64,000 bases of DNA from JAXDMU01 sp963762435 (GCA_963762435.1 CAVXLN010000008.1:310001-374000), one strand, 5' to 3'; shown: positions 10,771 through 19,394, counted from the first letter of the stretch. A program made the numbers and translations. Notes: generated by a model not told the origin, from the letters alone.

Positions 10771-10816
10771 TATCGATGCCATCGTCGGAGACTTTTTCGC
10801 GAAGGGCAATCACTCA

Positions 10817-11698
10817 ATGAGGCGGCTCGATCTCGTCATCCCGTCGGGGCAGGAACGCTGCGCCGCCTGGCTCTATCTGCCCGACGGGCCGGCGCCTTAT
10901 CCGTGCATCGTGGTGGCGCACGGCATCGGCGCCATCCGCCAGGTCCGGCTTCCGGCCTATGCGGAACGCTTCACTGGCGCCGGCTATGCGGTCTTGACCT
11001 TCGATTACCGGCATTGGGGTGACAGCGGCGGCATGCCGCGCGGGCTCTGCTCGATCCGGTCTCAGCTCGCGGATATCGATGCGGCGATCGACTGTGCCCG
11101 GGCGCGGCCCGAGCTCGATCCGGCCCGGATCATCCTGTTCGGCACCTCGTTCGGCGGCGGCCATGCGATCGTCGCAGGTGCGCGCCGCCCCGAGCTTGCC
11201 GCGGTGATCTCGCAATGCACGGTCAGCGACTGCCTGGCCGTGGCAATCGGCACGACGCTGCGCCAAGCGCTCGGCTGGATCGCCGCCGGCCTCTACGATC
11301 AGGCGCGTGCGCTGGCCGGGTTTTCGCCGCACTACATCAAGCTCGCGGGCGCCCCCGGCGAGGTGGCGCTGATGACGAAGCTCGGTGCGGAAGCGAGCTA
11401 CCGGGCCATGCTCGACGGCCCTTCGCCCTGGCGCAACCAGGTGGCGGCCCGCGTGATGCTTACCCTGCCCTTCTATCGGCCGATCCGCTGGGCGCGCCGG
11501 ATAGTGCCGCCGCTGCTCATGGTCGTGTGCGAACGCGACGAGATCTGCCCGCCGGCACTCGCCCACAAGATCGCCGCCCTGGCGCCGAAGGGGCGCGCGA
11601 TCTCCTTCGATGCCAGCCATTTCGAGATCTATTTCGGAGCGCGGTTCGATGCGGCCGTCGGCGGCATGCTTCAGTTCCTTGCCGCCGCGCTGCCATGA
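10817..11698 (+). CDS. Alpha/beta hydrolase, dienelactone-hydrolase/X-Pro-peptidase-like
   Basis: 293 residues. The nucleophile elbow is GTSFGGG with the catalytic Ser, the oxyanion region is VVAHGIGAIRQ, and the probable acid and His are in CERDEICPPA and DASHFEIYFG near the C-terminus. It has no signal peptide, so it is cytoplasmic. The fold resembles bacterial alpha/beta hydrolases acting on esters or small amides; the substrate is unknown. The gene starts the rightward unit controlled by the presumed TetR operator, and its stop overlaps the start of the downstream MAPEG gene (ATGA), so the two are translationally coupled. Confidence 0.88.
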   Translation: MRRLDLVIPSGQERCAAWLYLPDGPAPYPCIVVAHGIGAIRQVRLPAYAERFTGAGYAVLTFDYRHWGDSGGMPRGLCSIRSQLADIDAAIDCARARPELDPARIILFGTSFGGGHAIVAGARRPELAAVISQCTVSDCLAVAIGTTLRQALGWIAAGLYDQARALAGFSPHYIKLAGAPGEVALMTKLGAEASYRAMLDGPSPWRNQVAARVMLTLPFYRPIRWARRIVPPLLMVVCERDEICPPALAHKIAALAPKGRAISFDASHFEIYFGARFDAAVGGMLQFLAAALP

Positions 11699-12117
11699 CC
11701 GTCGCGGCCTTCTATCTGCCGCCGGTGCTGTTGCTCGCGGCGCTGCCCTTCGCCGTGGCGTCCGGCATCCTCGGCACGCGCCTCGCGGACATTGCGAGCG
11801 GTCGGCGGACGATCGCCTTCTACGAGGAGTTCGACGGCACCGGCGCGTCCCTGGCCGTCGGCCGGCCGACCCGCCAGCTCGCCAATCTGTTCGAGTTTCC
11901 GACGCTGTTCTATGCGGCCGTGGCGATCCTCATCGGCAGCGGCGTGCCGGACGAGGCGCTTCGCCTGCTATGCTGGTCCTATGCGGTCTTGCGCTGGCTG
12001 CACGCTTTCATCCATCTGCTGCGCAATCGCCTGTGGCTGCGAACGCCGGTCTTCGCGGCGGGAAATCTGGTCCTCATCACCCTCTGGATCCGGATGGCGT
12101 GCCTCATCCTGGCGTGA
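11695..12117 (+). CDS. MAPEG-family membrane protein
   Basis: 140 residues, mostly hydrophobic with about four membrane helices. It shows the pattern of bacterial MAPEG proteins: a polar loop with Arg and Asn (RPTRQLANLFEFPTLFYA), then LRWLHAFIHLLRN and a hydrophobic C-terminus. Family members are membrane glutathione transferases or related eicosanoid/detoxification proteins. Activity here is unproven. It overlaps the hydrolase gene by four bases and ends 8 bases before the convergent dehydrogenase stop. With the TetR regulator and the hydrolase it fits a xenobiotic or lipid-detoxification unit (inference). Confidence 0.82.
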   Translation: MTVAAFYLPPVLLLAALPFAVASGILGTRLADIASGRRTIAFYEEFDGTGASLAVGRPTRQLANLFEFPTLFYAAVAILIGSGVPDEALRLLCWSYAVLRWLHAFIHLLRNRLWLRTPVFAAGNLVLITLWIRMACLILA

Positions 12118-12125
12118 TGGCCGAC

Positions 12126-12971
12126 CTACTGTGCCACCCGCTTGAAGAATTCCGTGAGTGCCGCCGTATCCCGGTTCGGCCCGTCGACATCGGCGGCGAT
12201 GCGGCGATAGAGGTCCGCGACGCCCTCATAGATCTCCTCGGTGGCGGCATCGCCGGAGAAATGGCCGATTTCCTCCATCTCGCGGATCCAGCGATAAGCC
12301 TTGGGGAACATGCTCGGGACCGAGCGGGTGAAGATCTTGAGCAGCATCGGCTGGCTCGCCGCCAGCTCCTGGGCCAGCGCGTCCGCGACGCCGGCGCGGG
12401 TCGCCGCCAGCATCATCGCGGTGCCCAGCGCCGTCATCCCTTTGGTGATGCCGGCATAGGACATCTTGAGCGCCGAGGCCGTGCCGATCGTCTCGTCCAG
12501 CCGCTTGATCTCGAGTGCCGGTGCACACAGGCGCTCGAACGCGGCGGCCGCCGGGCCGCTCGCATAGAAGGTCGGGCCGGCCTCGCCGGGCTTGGGCGGG
12601 CCGCCGATGATGCCGGCATCGACGAAGGGGCAGCCGGTGGCGGCCAGTGCCGCCGCGATCTCGCGGACCGTGTCCGGGCTCACCGCATTGCAATCGACGA
12701 AGACCGGCTTGTGCTGGGCCCGGGCCAGCAGTGGCGCCAGCCGCTGGGCCAGGCCCAGCGCGTCGCCCGGCGGCACGATCGACAGGATGATCTGGGACTC
12801 CGCGATATCCCCATCCTCGACCGCGATCATCCCGGCCGCCTGCGCGCGCTCGATCGTGGCCGCACTCCGCCCGGCAATCGAGGTGCGCACCTCGGCGCCC
12901 TGCTCGGCCAGCCGCTGGCCGACCCCGCTGCCCATGGCGCCCGGTGCGATAACGGCGACGATCGGTCCCAT
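12126..12971 (-). CDS. NAD(P)-binding 6-phosphogluconate/hydroxyisobutyrate dehydrogenase-like oxidoreductase (DUF1932 type)
   Basis: 281 residues from the ATG at 12971, which has a good ribosome site (AGGAGA); a longer frame to 13055 lacks support. The N-terminal Rossmann motif is VAVIAPGAMGSGVG, and the later region DAGIIGGPPKP is followed by a helical C-terminal domain containing the family's conserved Lys in LKMSYAGITKG. The C-terminus resembles DUF1932. The likely reaction is NAD(P)-dependent oxidation of a beta-hydroxyacid. It is divergent from a D-2-hydroxyacid dehydrogenase, MFS and sugar-acid dehydratase cluster, which suggests a shared catabolic pathway. Confidence 0.85.
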   Translation of the reverse strand: MGPIVAVIAPGAMGSGVGQRLAEQGAEVRTSIAGRSAATIERAQAAGMIAVEDGDIAESQIILSIVPPGDALGLAQRLAPLLARAQHKPVFVDCNAVSPDTVREIAAALAATGCPFVDAGIIGGPPKPGEAGPTFYASGPAAAAFERLCAPALEIKRLDETIGTASALKMSYAGITKGMTALGTAMMLAATRAGVADALAQELAASQPMLLKIFTRSVPSMFPKAYRWIREMEEIGHFSGDAATEEIYEGVADLYRRIAADVDGPNRDTAALTEFFKRVAQ

Positions 12972-13019
12972 CGGATGGCTCTCCTGCTGCGATGCGAGCG
13001 TGATTGAGCGGGATTTGCC

Positions 13020-13058
13020 GCGGCCTGACAATGGCCGCATGCACTTGCCGGCCATGCG
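13020..13058. promoter_or_regulatory. Two overlapping-scale inverted repeats in the divergent promoter of the hydroxyacid cluster
   Basis: GCGGCC-N7-GGCCGC (13020-13038) and CGCATG-N11-CATGCG (13036-13058) lie in the 134-bp gap between the divergent dehydrogenase genes. Either could be the operator of an unlinked LacI/GntR-type regulator. In GC-rich DNA short dyads arise often, so support is modest. Confidence 0.35.
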
Positions 13059-13105
13059 TCTCTCGTGGCCAAGTTGGGCTGCCGTCAGCCCGGAGCCTAC
13101 GCCCC

Positions 13106-14017
13106 ATGAAAACCCTGTTCGTCGATTGCAATCAGCAGCTCGGGCCGGTCTTCGCCCGCGTTCATGGCCCGGACGATCCGGCCGTCACCATCAACACGGC
13201 ACCCTTCACCTCGGCCGATCTGCCGACGTTGCTCGAGGGTTTTCCGATCTGCATCGACGATCATTCCTACATGCCGACCGAGATCATCCGGCAATGCCCC
13301 GATCTGCGGCACATCGTCTTTCTCGGCGTGGGTGCTGCCAGCTACATGGATGTGCCGGCGCTTGCCGCACTCGGCGTCACCGTCCACACCATCAAGGGCT
13401 ATGGCGACCGGGCCGTGGCCGAGCATACCATCGCCCTCATCTTTGCGGCCGCGCGCGACTTGGCACGGATGGATCGCGGCATCCGCGGCGGCACCTGGCA
13501 GCCCATGGGCGGCGTCGAGCTCAAAGACAAGGTGCTGGGCCTTGTGGGATTCGGCGGCATCGGTCAGGAGGTGGCGCGCCTCGGCGCCGCTCTCGGCATG
13601 CGCGTCGTCGCCTGGAACCGCAGCCCGGTGCCGGATGCCGGTGTGCCGATGGCGGCACTCGACGAAGTCCTGGCGCAGGCGGACATCCTGTCGCTCCATC
13701 TGGCGCTCAATGACGAGACGCGCGGCATCATCGATGCGGCCCGCTTGGCCCGCCTGAAACCGGGCGCCATCCTCGTCAACACCGCGCGCGGGGCGCTCGT
13801 CGACGAGGCAGCGCTCATCGCGGCGCTCGAAAGCGGCAGGCTGCGCCATGCCGGGCTCGATGTCTTCGCGGCCGAGCCGCTGGCGTCCGATCATCCCTTC
13901 ACGCGGCTCGCCAACGTGACACTCTCGGCCCATGCCGCCTTCCGCACGCCGGAGGCGTCCGAGACGCTGCTGCGCCGCGCCATCGGCATCGTGCGGCAGA
14001 TCATCGACGGCAGCTGA
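13106..14017 (+). CDS. D-isomer-specific 2-hydroxyacid dehydrogenase
   Basis: 303 residues starting at the ATG before KTLFVDCNQQ; the upstream extension to 13004 overlaps the divergent promoter and has no domain content. The NAD-binding motif is GLVGFGGIGQEVA and the substrate/cofactor segment is NTARGALVDEAAL. The catalytic Arg, Glu and His are in that segment, in DVFAAEPL and in SAHAAFRTPEA. The likely reaction is reversible oxidation of a D-2-hydroxyacid to a 2-keto acid (phosphoglycerate/glyoxylate-reductase superfamily). It is the first gene of a rightward group with an MFS permease and an IlvD/EDD dehydratase, consistent with uptake and breakdown of a sugar acid. Confidence 0.92.
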   Translation: MKTLFVDCNQQLGPVFARVHGPDDPAVTINTAPFTSADLPTLLEGFPICIDDHSYMPTEIIRQCPDLRHIVFLGVGAASYMDVPALAALGVTVHTIKGYGDRAVAEHTIALIFAAARDLARMDRGIRGGTWQPMGGVELKDKVLGLVGFGGIGQEVARLGAALGMRVVAWNRSPVPDAGVPMAALDEVLAQADILSLHLALNDETRGIIDAARLARLKPGAILVNTARGALVDEAALIAALESGRLRHAGLDVFAAEPLASDHPFTRLANVTLSAHAAFRTPEASETLLRRAIGIVRQIIDGS

Positions 14018-14126
14018 GCCTTCTTGCGCGATCCCGAGCCAGCATGTCAGGCTGAAAACGAGAGTGCGAACACGCACCGGCGACGCAACCGAGAGGCGCG
14101 TCGATAGGGAAGGGAGGAAAGGGTTC

Positions 14127-15435
14127 ATGACGTTCCGAGCGACATCCGGCTGCCGGTATTCCGTCAACCGGCCGCGCCTGGCTGATGGTGGCGCTGCTGT
14201 TTCTCTTCATGTTCCTGAACTATGCCGACAAGAGCGTCATCGGCCTGGCCGGTCCGGCGATCCGCAAGGATCTCAATCTCAGCTATGCGACCTTCGGCGA
14301 TGTCGGCTCGAGCTTCTTCTATCTCTTCGCCATCTCTTCGATCATCGGCGGCTTCATTGCCAATCGCCTTTCGTCGCGCTGGCTGCTCCTGGGCATGGGC
14401 GTCATCTGGTCGCTGACCCAGTTCCCGATGATCGGCACGGTCGGGCTCGGCACGCTGTTCACCTGCCGCATCCTGCTGGGCGCCGGCGAAGGGCCGGCCT
14501 ATCCGGTGGCGCTCCACGCTGCCTATAAATGGTTTCCGGACGATAAGCGCACGCTGCCGACCAGCCTGCTGGTGCTCGGCGCCGGCGTCGGCGCCACAGC
14601 CGCCGGGCTGTTCTTGCCGGCGATCATCCAGACTTGGGACTGGCATGCCGCCTTCCTCGCGGTCGGCCTGGCCGGGCTCGTTTGGGCCGTGGCCTGGTTC
14701 CTGCTCGGCCGCGAGGGCCCGATCGAGGATGACGCGACCGGCGTTCAGCTGGGGGAGAGCCTGCCTTATCGGCGGCTCCTCAGCTGCCCGACCATGATCG
14801 GCATCTTCCTCACATGCTTCGGCGCCTATTGGGCGATCGCGGTCGGCATCGTCTGGGGCTATTCCTACATGATCCAGGCGGCGCATCTGGATCCGCTCTG
14901 GGCCGGCCGGGTCGGCGTCATTCCGACCGTGATCTCGATCGGGCTGGCACCCGGCATCGGCCTCCTGTCGCAGCGGCTCCTGGCCGGCGGCATGTCGACC
15001 CGGCTCTGCCGCGGGGCGCTCGGCTGCGCCGGCCTGCTGCTGGGCGCGGTCGCCACGGCCGGCATGGCGGTTTCCGACACGCTCTGGATCAAGCTCGCCT
15101 GCTACACAGTGGGTGCCTCCATCACCTTCGTCATCTTCACCGTCGGCCCGCCGATCATCGCCGAGATCGCACCGGCGCGGCAGCGCGGCGCCATGCTCGC
15201 CATCAATAATGCGATCTATTCCTCGGCCGGCATCATTGCCCCCTCGCTCATGGGCCGGGTCGTCGATGCCGCGGGCGACCCGATCACGGGCTATCGCAAC
15301 GGCTATCTGATTCTGGCTGCAATTCTGGCTGTATGCGGCATCATCGGGCTCGTGCTCATCGATCCGGCACGCGAGCGGCGCCTGTTCGCCCAGCGGCGGA
15401 GCGAGAGTGCTGCGCGGCTCTCGGCCGCCGAATGA
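14127..15435 (+). CDS. MFS transporter, anion:cation symporter-like (one-base frameshift near the N-terminus)
   Basis: The main frame encodes a 12-helix MFS protein starting inside helix 1 (MVALLFLFMFLNYADKSVIG at 14185). The real start is probably the ATG at 14127, which has an excellent ribosome site (GGGAGGAAAGG) but lies in the other frame. Deleting one base at about 14169-14175 joins the two and gives a conventional N-terminus (YSVNRRAWLMVALL), about 435 residues in all. NYADKSVIG and the GAGEGPAYPVALHA segment match hexuronate/galactonate-type ACS symporters. Position between a hydroxyacid dehydrogenase and a pentonate dehydratase supports sugar-acid uptake. The shift is probably a sequence error. 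Confidence 0.86.
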
Positions 15436-15451
15436 CGGGAGATTGAACGAG

Positions 15452-17227
15452 ATGACGGGGCGGGTATTGCGTAGCAAGCTTTGGTGGGACAACCCCGACA
15501 ATCCGGGCATGACGGCCCTTTATCTCGAGCGGTATCTCAATTTCGGCCTGACCCGCGAGGAGCTGCAATCGGGCAAGCCGATGATCGGCATCGCCCAGAC
15601 CGGCAGCGATCTCTCGCCCTGCAATCGCCACCATATCGAGCTGGCCGAGCGCGTGCGCGCCGGCATCCGCGATGCCGGCGGCATCCCGTTCGAGTTCCCG
15701 GTCCATCCGATCCAGGAGACCGGCAAGCGGCCGACCGCGGCCCTCGACCGCAATTTGGCCTATCTGGGATTGGTCGAGGTGCTGCATGGCTACCCGATCG
15801 ACGGCGTCGTGCTCACGACCGGCTGCGACAAGACCACGCCGGCCATGCTGATGGGGGCGGCGACCGTCGATCTGCCGGCGATCGTCCTCTCCGGCGGGCC
15901 GATGCTCGACGGGTATTTCGAGGGCAAGCTTGCGGGTTCGGGCACCGTCGTGTGGGAAGCGCGGCGGCGCCATGCCGCGGGCGAGCTCGACTACGCGAAA
16001 TTCATCGACATGGTCGCGGCCTCGGCGCCGAGCCCCGGCCATTGCAACACGATGGGCACGGCGAGCTCGATGAATGCGATGGCGGAGGCGCTCGGCATGT
16101 CGCTGCCGGGCTGTGCCGCGATCCCCGCACCCTATCGCGAGCGCGCGCAGATGGCCTACCTGACCGGCCGGCGCATCGTCGAAATGGTGCATGAGGATCT
16201 CAGGCCCTCGAAGATCCTGACGAAAGCCGCGTTCGAGAACGCCATCGTCTGCGCCTCGGCGATCGGTGCTTCGACCAACTGCCCGCCGCACGTCAACGCC
16301 ATCGCCCGCCATATCGGCGTCGAGCTCACCAACGATGATTGGGACCGGGTCGGGTACGACATCCCGCTGCTCGTCAACATGCTGCCGGCCGGCGAGTATC
16401 TCGGTGAATCCTATTATCGCGCCGGCGGCCTGCCGGCCGTGGTGGCCGAGCTGATGCGCCACGGCAAGATCCGCGAAAGCGCCCTCACCGTCACCGGCCG
16501 TTCCTTCGGCGAGGTCAATCGCGGGGCCGAGATCACTGACCCCAAGGTGATCCATCGCTACGAGACGCCGCTGAAGAGCCATGCCGGCTTCGCCGTGCTG
16601 TCGGGCAGCCTCTTCGACAGCGCCATCATGAAGACCTCGGTCATCTCCGACGATTTCCGCCACCGCTATCTTGAGCATCCGGGCGACGAGGGCGCCTTCG
16701 AAGGCCGTGCCATCGTGTTCGAAGGACCGGAGGATTACCATCACCGGATCAACGAGCCGTCGCTCCAGATCGACGAGACCTGCCTCCTCGTCATCCGCAA
16801 TTGCGGACCGGTGGGTTATCCGGGCTCGGCCGAAGTCGTGAACATGCTGCCGCCCGACGCGCTCGTGCGCCGCGGCATCAACGAGCTGCCCTGCATCGGC
16901 GACGGGCGGCAAAGCGGCACCTCGGGCAGCCCGTCGATCCTCAACGCCTCGCCCGAGGCCGCAATCGGCGGCGGCCTGGCACTCCTGCGTACCGGCGATC
17001 GCATCCGCATCGATCTCACGAAACGCCGCGCCGATATCCTGATCAGTGCCGACGAGCTGGCTCAGCGCAAGGCCGCCTGGCAGCCACCCGAACTCGTCAA
17101 TCAGACGCCCTGGCAGGAGATCTACCGCAACAGCGTCGGCCAGCTCGCGACCGGTGCCGTGCTGGAACCAGCCGTGAAGTACCAGCGCCTCTCCGAGAAA
17201 TTCCCGGTGCCGCGCGATAATCACTGA
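15452..17227 (+). CDS. IlvD/EDD-family sugar-acid (pentonate) dehydratase
   Basis: 591 residues from the ATG at 15452. The N-terminal WWDNPDNPGMTALYLERYLN is characteristic of L-arabinonate/D-xylonate-type dehydratases rather than IlvD. The three expected Fe-S cluster cysteines are visible: Cys57 (SDLSPCNRHH), Cys125 (TGCDKTTPAM) and Cys198 (GHCNTMGTASS). Further family motifs are GPVGYPGSAEVVNM and IGDGRQSGTSGSPS. It should convert an aldonate to a 2-keto-3-deoxy acid. The exact sugar acid cannot be read from sequence. It ends the hydroxyacid dehydrogenase-MFS-dehydratase unit, and a strong hairpin follows the stop. Confidence 0.93.
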   Translation: MTGRVLRSKLWWDNPDNPGMTALYLERYLNFGLTREELQSGKPMIGIAQTGSDLSPCNRHHIELAERVRAGIRDAGGIPFEFPVHPIQETGKRPTAALDRNLAYLGLVEVLHGYPIDGVVLTTGCDKTTPAMLMGAATVDLPAIVLSGGPMLDGYFEGKLAGSGTVVWEARRRHAAGELDYAKFIDMVAASAPSPGHCNTMGTASSMNAMAEALGMSLPGCAAIPAPYRERAQMAYLTGRRIVEMVHEDLRPSKILTKAAFENAIVCASAIGASTNCPPHVNAIARHIGVELTNDDWDRVGYDIPLLVNMLPAGEYLGESYYRAGGLPAVVAELMRHGKIRESALTVTGRSFGEVNRGAEITDPKVIHRYETPLKSHAGFAVLSGSLFDSAIMKTSVISDDFRHRYLEHPGDEGAFEGRAIVFEGPEDYHHRINEPSLQIDETCLLVIRNCGPVGYPGSAEVVNMLPPDALVRRGINELPCIGDGRQSGTSGSPSILNASPEAAIGGGLALLRTGDRIRIDLTKRRADILISADELAQRKAAWQPPELVNQTPWQEIYRNSVGQLATGAVLEPAVKYQRLSEKFPVPRDNH

Positions 17228-17241
17228 TCCGAGAGCGCGAT

Positions 17242-17268
17242 GACATTAGGTCGGATCGACCTAATGTC
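17242..17268. terminator. Long perfect hairpin between convergent genes
   Basis: A 12-bp perfect stem (GACATTAGGTCG / CGACCTAATGTC) with a 3-base loop GAT lies in the 52-bp gap between the dehydratase stop (17227) and the convergent MFS stop (17280). Outer flanks are partly complementary (GAGCGCGAT and ATCGCCCTC, one mismatch), extending the structure. There is no T-run. It probably ends both transcripts, or is one copy of a dispersed palindromic repeat. Confidence 0.7.
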
Positions 17269-17279
17269 TGAATCGCCCT

Positions 17280-18539
17280 CTAATTAATACTATCGGCGAC
17301 CGGCTCCGCGCGTGGGTCGAGCTCGGCCAGGCCCGCGGGAGCCGTCGGCGCCGGCACGAAGCCGCTCTGCTGATCGCGCGGGATGCCCGGGCGCAGGAAC
17401 AGGCGCGCCAGCGTGAACAGGCTGACCAGCGCCAGCATGCCCGAAAGATAGAGGAACAGGCCGGCCGGCCCGGTCACGGCGATGACGCCGCCGGCCAGTG
17501 TGGGACCGAGGCTCGCACCAAGGGCCCAAACAAACAGCAGCCCGCCCGAGGCGCCGACGAAATCGCCGGGCTCGATATAATCGTTGGTCTGGCCCACGCC
17601 CAAGCCATAGACCGGCGCCATGACGCCGGCGAAAAGGCAACCCATAAGCGTCAGGAGCTCGAGCGGTGCGGCCTGGAACCAGCCCATCAGCAGCGCGAAG
17701 ACGAGGCCCAGGAGCAAGGCACCCAGCGTCACCGGCCGCCGGCCCAGCCGGTCGGACAGCAGCCCGATCGGATATTGCACCAGCATGCCGGTGATGGTGG
17801 CGGCGGCGACAAAGCTCGAGACATCGTCGACACCATGCCCGATCGAGGTCAGATAGACCGGGATGAAGGCCCAGAAGGCGCTGTTGACGATGCCCGCCGT
17901 CAGGCAGCAGACCACGCCCAGCGGCGAGATGCGGAAAAGCTTGACGATGCCGAAGGGGCGCCGCTCGCCGATCGTCGGGTTCGAAACCTGGGTCAGCGCC
18001 ATCGGCAGCAGCGAGGTGGCGAATGCGATGCCGACGCCGACGAAGAGGGTCATCGACGGCTCGAACAGCTTCAGCGCCAGCGGGCCGCCGGCCGCCCCGC
18101 ACCAGGACACCAGCAGATAAAGGCCGAAGGTGCGGCCGCGCGTCTTGCTATCGACCTTGTCGTTGAGCCAGCTCTCGATGACGAGGAACAGCCCCGACAT
18201 CTGAAAGCCGATCAGGAACCGGCAGACCGCCCAGCCCAAGGGCGATGGCACCAGCGCCATCATCAGCCCGGCATCCGCCGCGATCGCGGCGAAGACGGCG
18301 AAGGCGCGGATATGGCCAACTCGCCGCACGATCCGATCGGCGCTGAGCGCGCCGGCGAGAAAGCCCAGGAAATAAGACGAGGCGACGAAGCCGATCGCCT
18401 CGGTCGCGACCCCCTGGCGCAACAGCAGCAGCGGAATGAGCGGCGTCATCACGCCCAGCGCCAGCTGCGCGCTCAGCGTGCCGAGCAGAACCGGGGCGAT
18501 GGTCTCGAACGGGCGGGGGGCGGACATGGCCCGCATCAT
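17280..18539 (-). CDS. MFS transporter, YcaD-like
   Basis: About 419 residues with 12 predicted membrane helices. Recognisable features are SSYFLGFLAGALSADRIVRRVGH after helix 2 (the MFS loop 2-3 motif), IESWLNDK in the first half, and QYPIGLLSDRLGRRPVTLG at the 6-7 repeat. The WLND motif and general pattern resemble the YcaD/YfkF group of putative exporters of unknown substrate. The start is uncertain: ATGs at 18539, 18536 and 18527 are all possible and none has a strong ribosome site. It is convergent with the dehydratase, separated by the hairpin at 17242, and is probably monocistronic. Confidence 0.88.
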   Translation of the reverse strand: MMRAMSAPRPFETIAPVLLGTLSAQLALGVMTPLIPLLLLRQGVATEAIGFVASSYFLGFLAGALSADRIVRRVGHIRAFAVFAAIAADAGLMMALVPSPLGWAVCRFLIGFQMSGLFLVIESWLNDKVDSKTRGRTFGLYLLVSWCGAAGGPLALKLFEPSMTLFVGVGIAFATSLLPMALTQVSNPTIGERRPFGIVKLFRISPLGVVCCLTAGIVNSAFWAFIPVYLTSIGHGVDDVSSFVAAATITGMLVQYPIGLLSDRLGRRPVTLGALLLGLVFALLMGWFQAAPLELLTLMGCLFAGVMAPVYGLGVGQTNDYIEPGDFVGASGGLLFVWALGASLGPTLAGGVIAVTGPAGLFLYLSGMLALVSLFTLARLFLRPGIPRDQQSGFVPAPTAPAGLAELDPRAEPVADSIN

Positions 18540-18638
18540 GCCTTGAACGGGCTTCGTCTTAACAGGCTTAAGGGGTAGGCCGTTTGCTCGGTGACTGAAT
18601 TACCGGTTATATTACCAGACCATAACGGAGAGGCAGAA

Positions 18639-18800
18639 GTGGACGAGACAGCGCAAGATCGAGCCTTGAAGAACAGTCGCCCCAGCGAGTCGCCTCAGTG
18701 GAGGGGCGGAATCTTGACGGCGCTCAGGCGCTCCGCGCTCGTCGGTTCCGATCTCGACCTCGCCCGATTGAAGGAGCCTGGTCGGAAGGCCGAGCTGTGA
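18639..18800 (+). CDS. Small hypothetical protein (53 aa)
   Basis: This start is a GTG preceded by a strong ribosome site (GGAGAGG) in an A/T-richer leader; a weaker GTG at 18591 would add 16 residues. The product is charged, with no membrane helix or recognisable domain (MDETAQDRALKNSRPSESP at the start). The stop is only four bases before the next small gene, suggesting a two-gene unit. The ribosome site and spacing support translation. Function is unknown and there is no homology I recognise. Confidence 0.45.
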   Translation: MDETAQDRALKNSRPSESPQWRGGILTALRRSALVGSDLDLARLKEPGRKAEL

Positions 18801-18804
18801 TCGC

Positions 18805-19194
18805 ATGTGCTTGAGCGGAATCCTTTCCGGCCTCCGTTGGCTGGTCGTGCTGGCCGGCAGTTGCTATCTGCTGTTCACGGCCGCCATGTTCGGCTTGCTG
18901 GGGGAATCCCTCACACCGCATGGCCAGAGTGACAAGAAGGTCGCGGCGCTCAATCATCTCCTCGCAGTCTTGACGCCCGGCACCGCCCTCGACGAGGCCG
19001 AGGCGGTGCTATCGGCTACCGGCATAGGTTATGCTGTGCGCCCATCCGCCGATGGCGGCAGCTTTGAGCTCTCGACCCGGATCGAGGGCACGCGCTGGTG
19101 GGGCGTCGTCAGCCAATCGATGGTCTTGGCCGCCCCGATCCGCGACGGGCTCATCGGTAATTTGCGCATCGAGGCGCAATATCTCGGCCCCTGA
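18805..19194 (+). CDS. Hypothetical single-pass membrane protein
   Basis: 129 residues. An N-terminal hydrophobic helix (GLRWLVVLAGSCYLLFTAAMFGLLG) is followed by a soluble domain of about 90 residues with alternating beta-like stretches (AVRPSADGGSFELSTRIEG, GLIGNLRIEAQYL). The soluble part probably lies in the periplasm, anchored by the uncleaved helix. No family is recognised. It follows the 53-residue ORF by four bases and precedes ileS by 200 bp. No other context bears on function. Confidence 0.6.
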   Translation: MCLSGILSGLRWLVVLAGSCYLLFTAAMFGLLGESLTPHGQSDKKVAALNHLLAVLTPGTALDEAEAVLSATGIGYAVRPSADGGSFELSTRIEGTRWWGVVSQSMVLAAPIRDGLIGNLRIEAQYLGP

Positions 19195-19315
19195 CCTCGG
19201 TACCGCCCGGTTGACGCCGCCCGTTCCGCTCCCATATGGTCGCCGCCATGGCGATGTTGCACGGATACCGTGCCCTGACGGCGCGAATTAGCCACCCGGC
19301 TCCTTGATCGGAGGG

Positions 19316-19357
19316 GCCGGGACCTGTCGCGTGCGCCGCGGGACCTCCTGTCCCGGC
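19316..19357 (+). promoter_or_regulatory. Structured leader upstream of ileS
   Basis: In the 200-bp gap before ileS, GCCGGGAC (19316-19323) pairs perfectly with GTCCCGGC (19350-19357). The 26 bases between them contain a second small GC-rich pairing (TCGCG / CGCG). The structure ends 37 bases before the ileS start and could act as an attenuator or ribosome-site regulator. No T-run follows, so it is not a classical terminator. Its function is inferred only from structure and position. Confidence 0.45.
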
Positions 19358-19394
19358 GCCTTCCTTGCCGTCCAATCGAGATGATCCCCGAGCC

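Noticed and set aside
10721..10813. Extended N-terminus for the TetR protein
   Set aside because: It would cover the dyad operator and leave no promoter for the divergent gene; the domain begins after the later ATG.
15356..17224. Long leftward frame (622 residues) opposite the sugar-acid dehydratase
   Set aside because: Antisense shadow of a clear IlvD/EDD enzyme; its residue make-up is that of other shadow frames.
18612..18806. Leftward 64-residue frame opposite the small ORF at 18639
   Set aside because: No ribosome site or domain; the rightward frame has a strong ribosome site and a neighbour four bases away.
19195..19210. GGTACCGC-like string upstream of ileS resembling part of a T-box sequence
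   Set aside because: Only a short match, no other T-box elements, and T-boxes are not expected in alphaproteobacteria.
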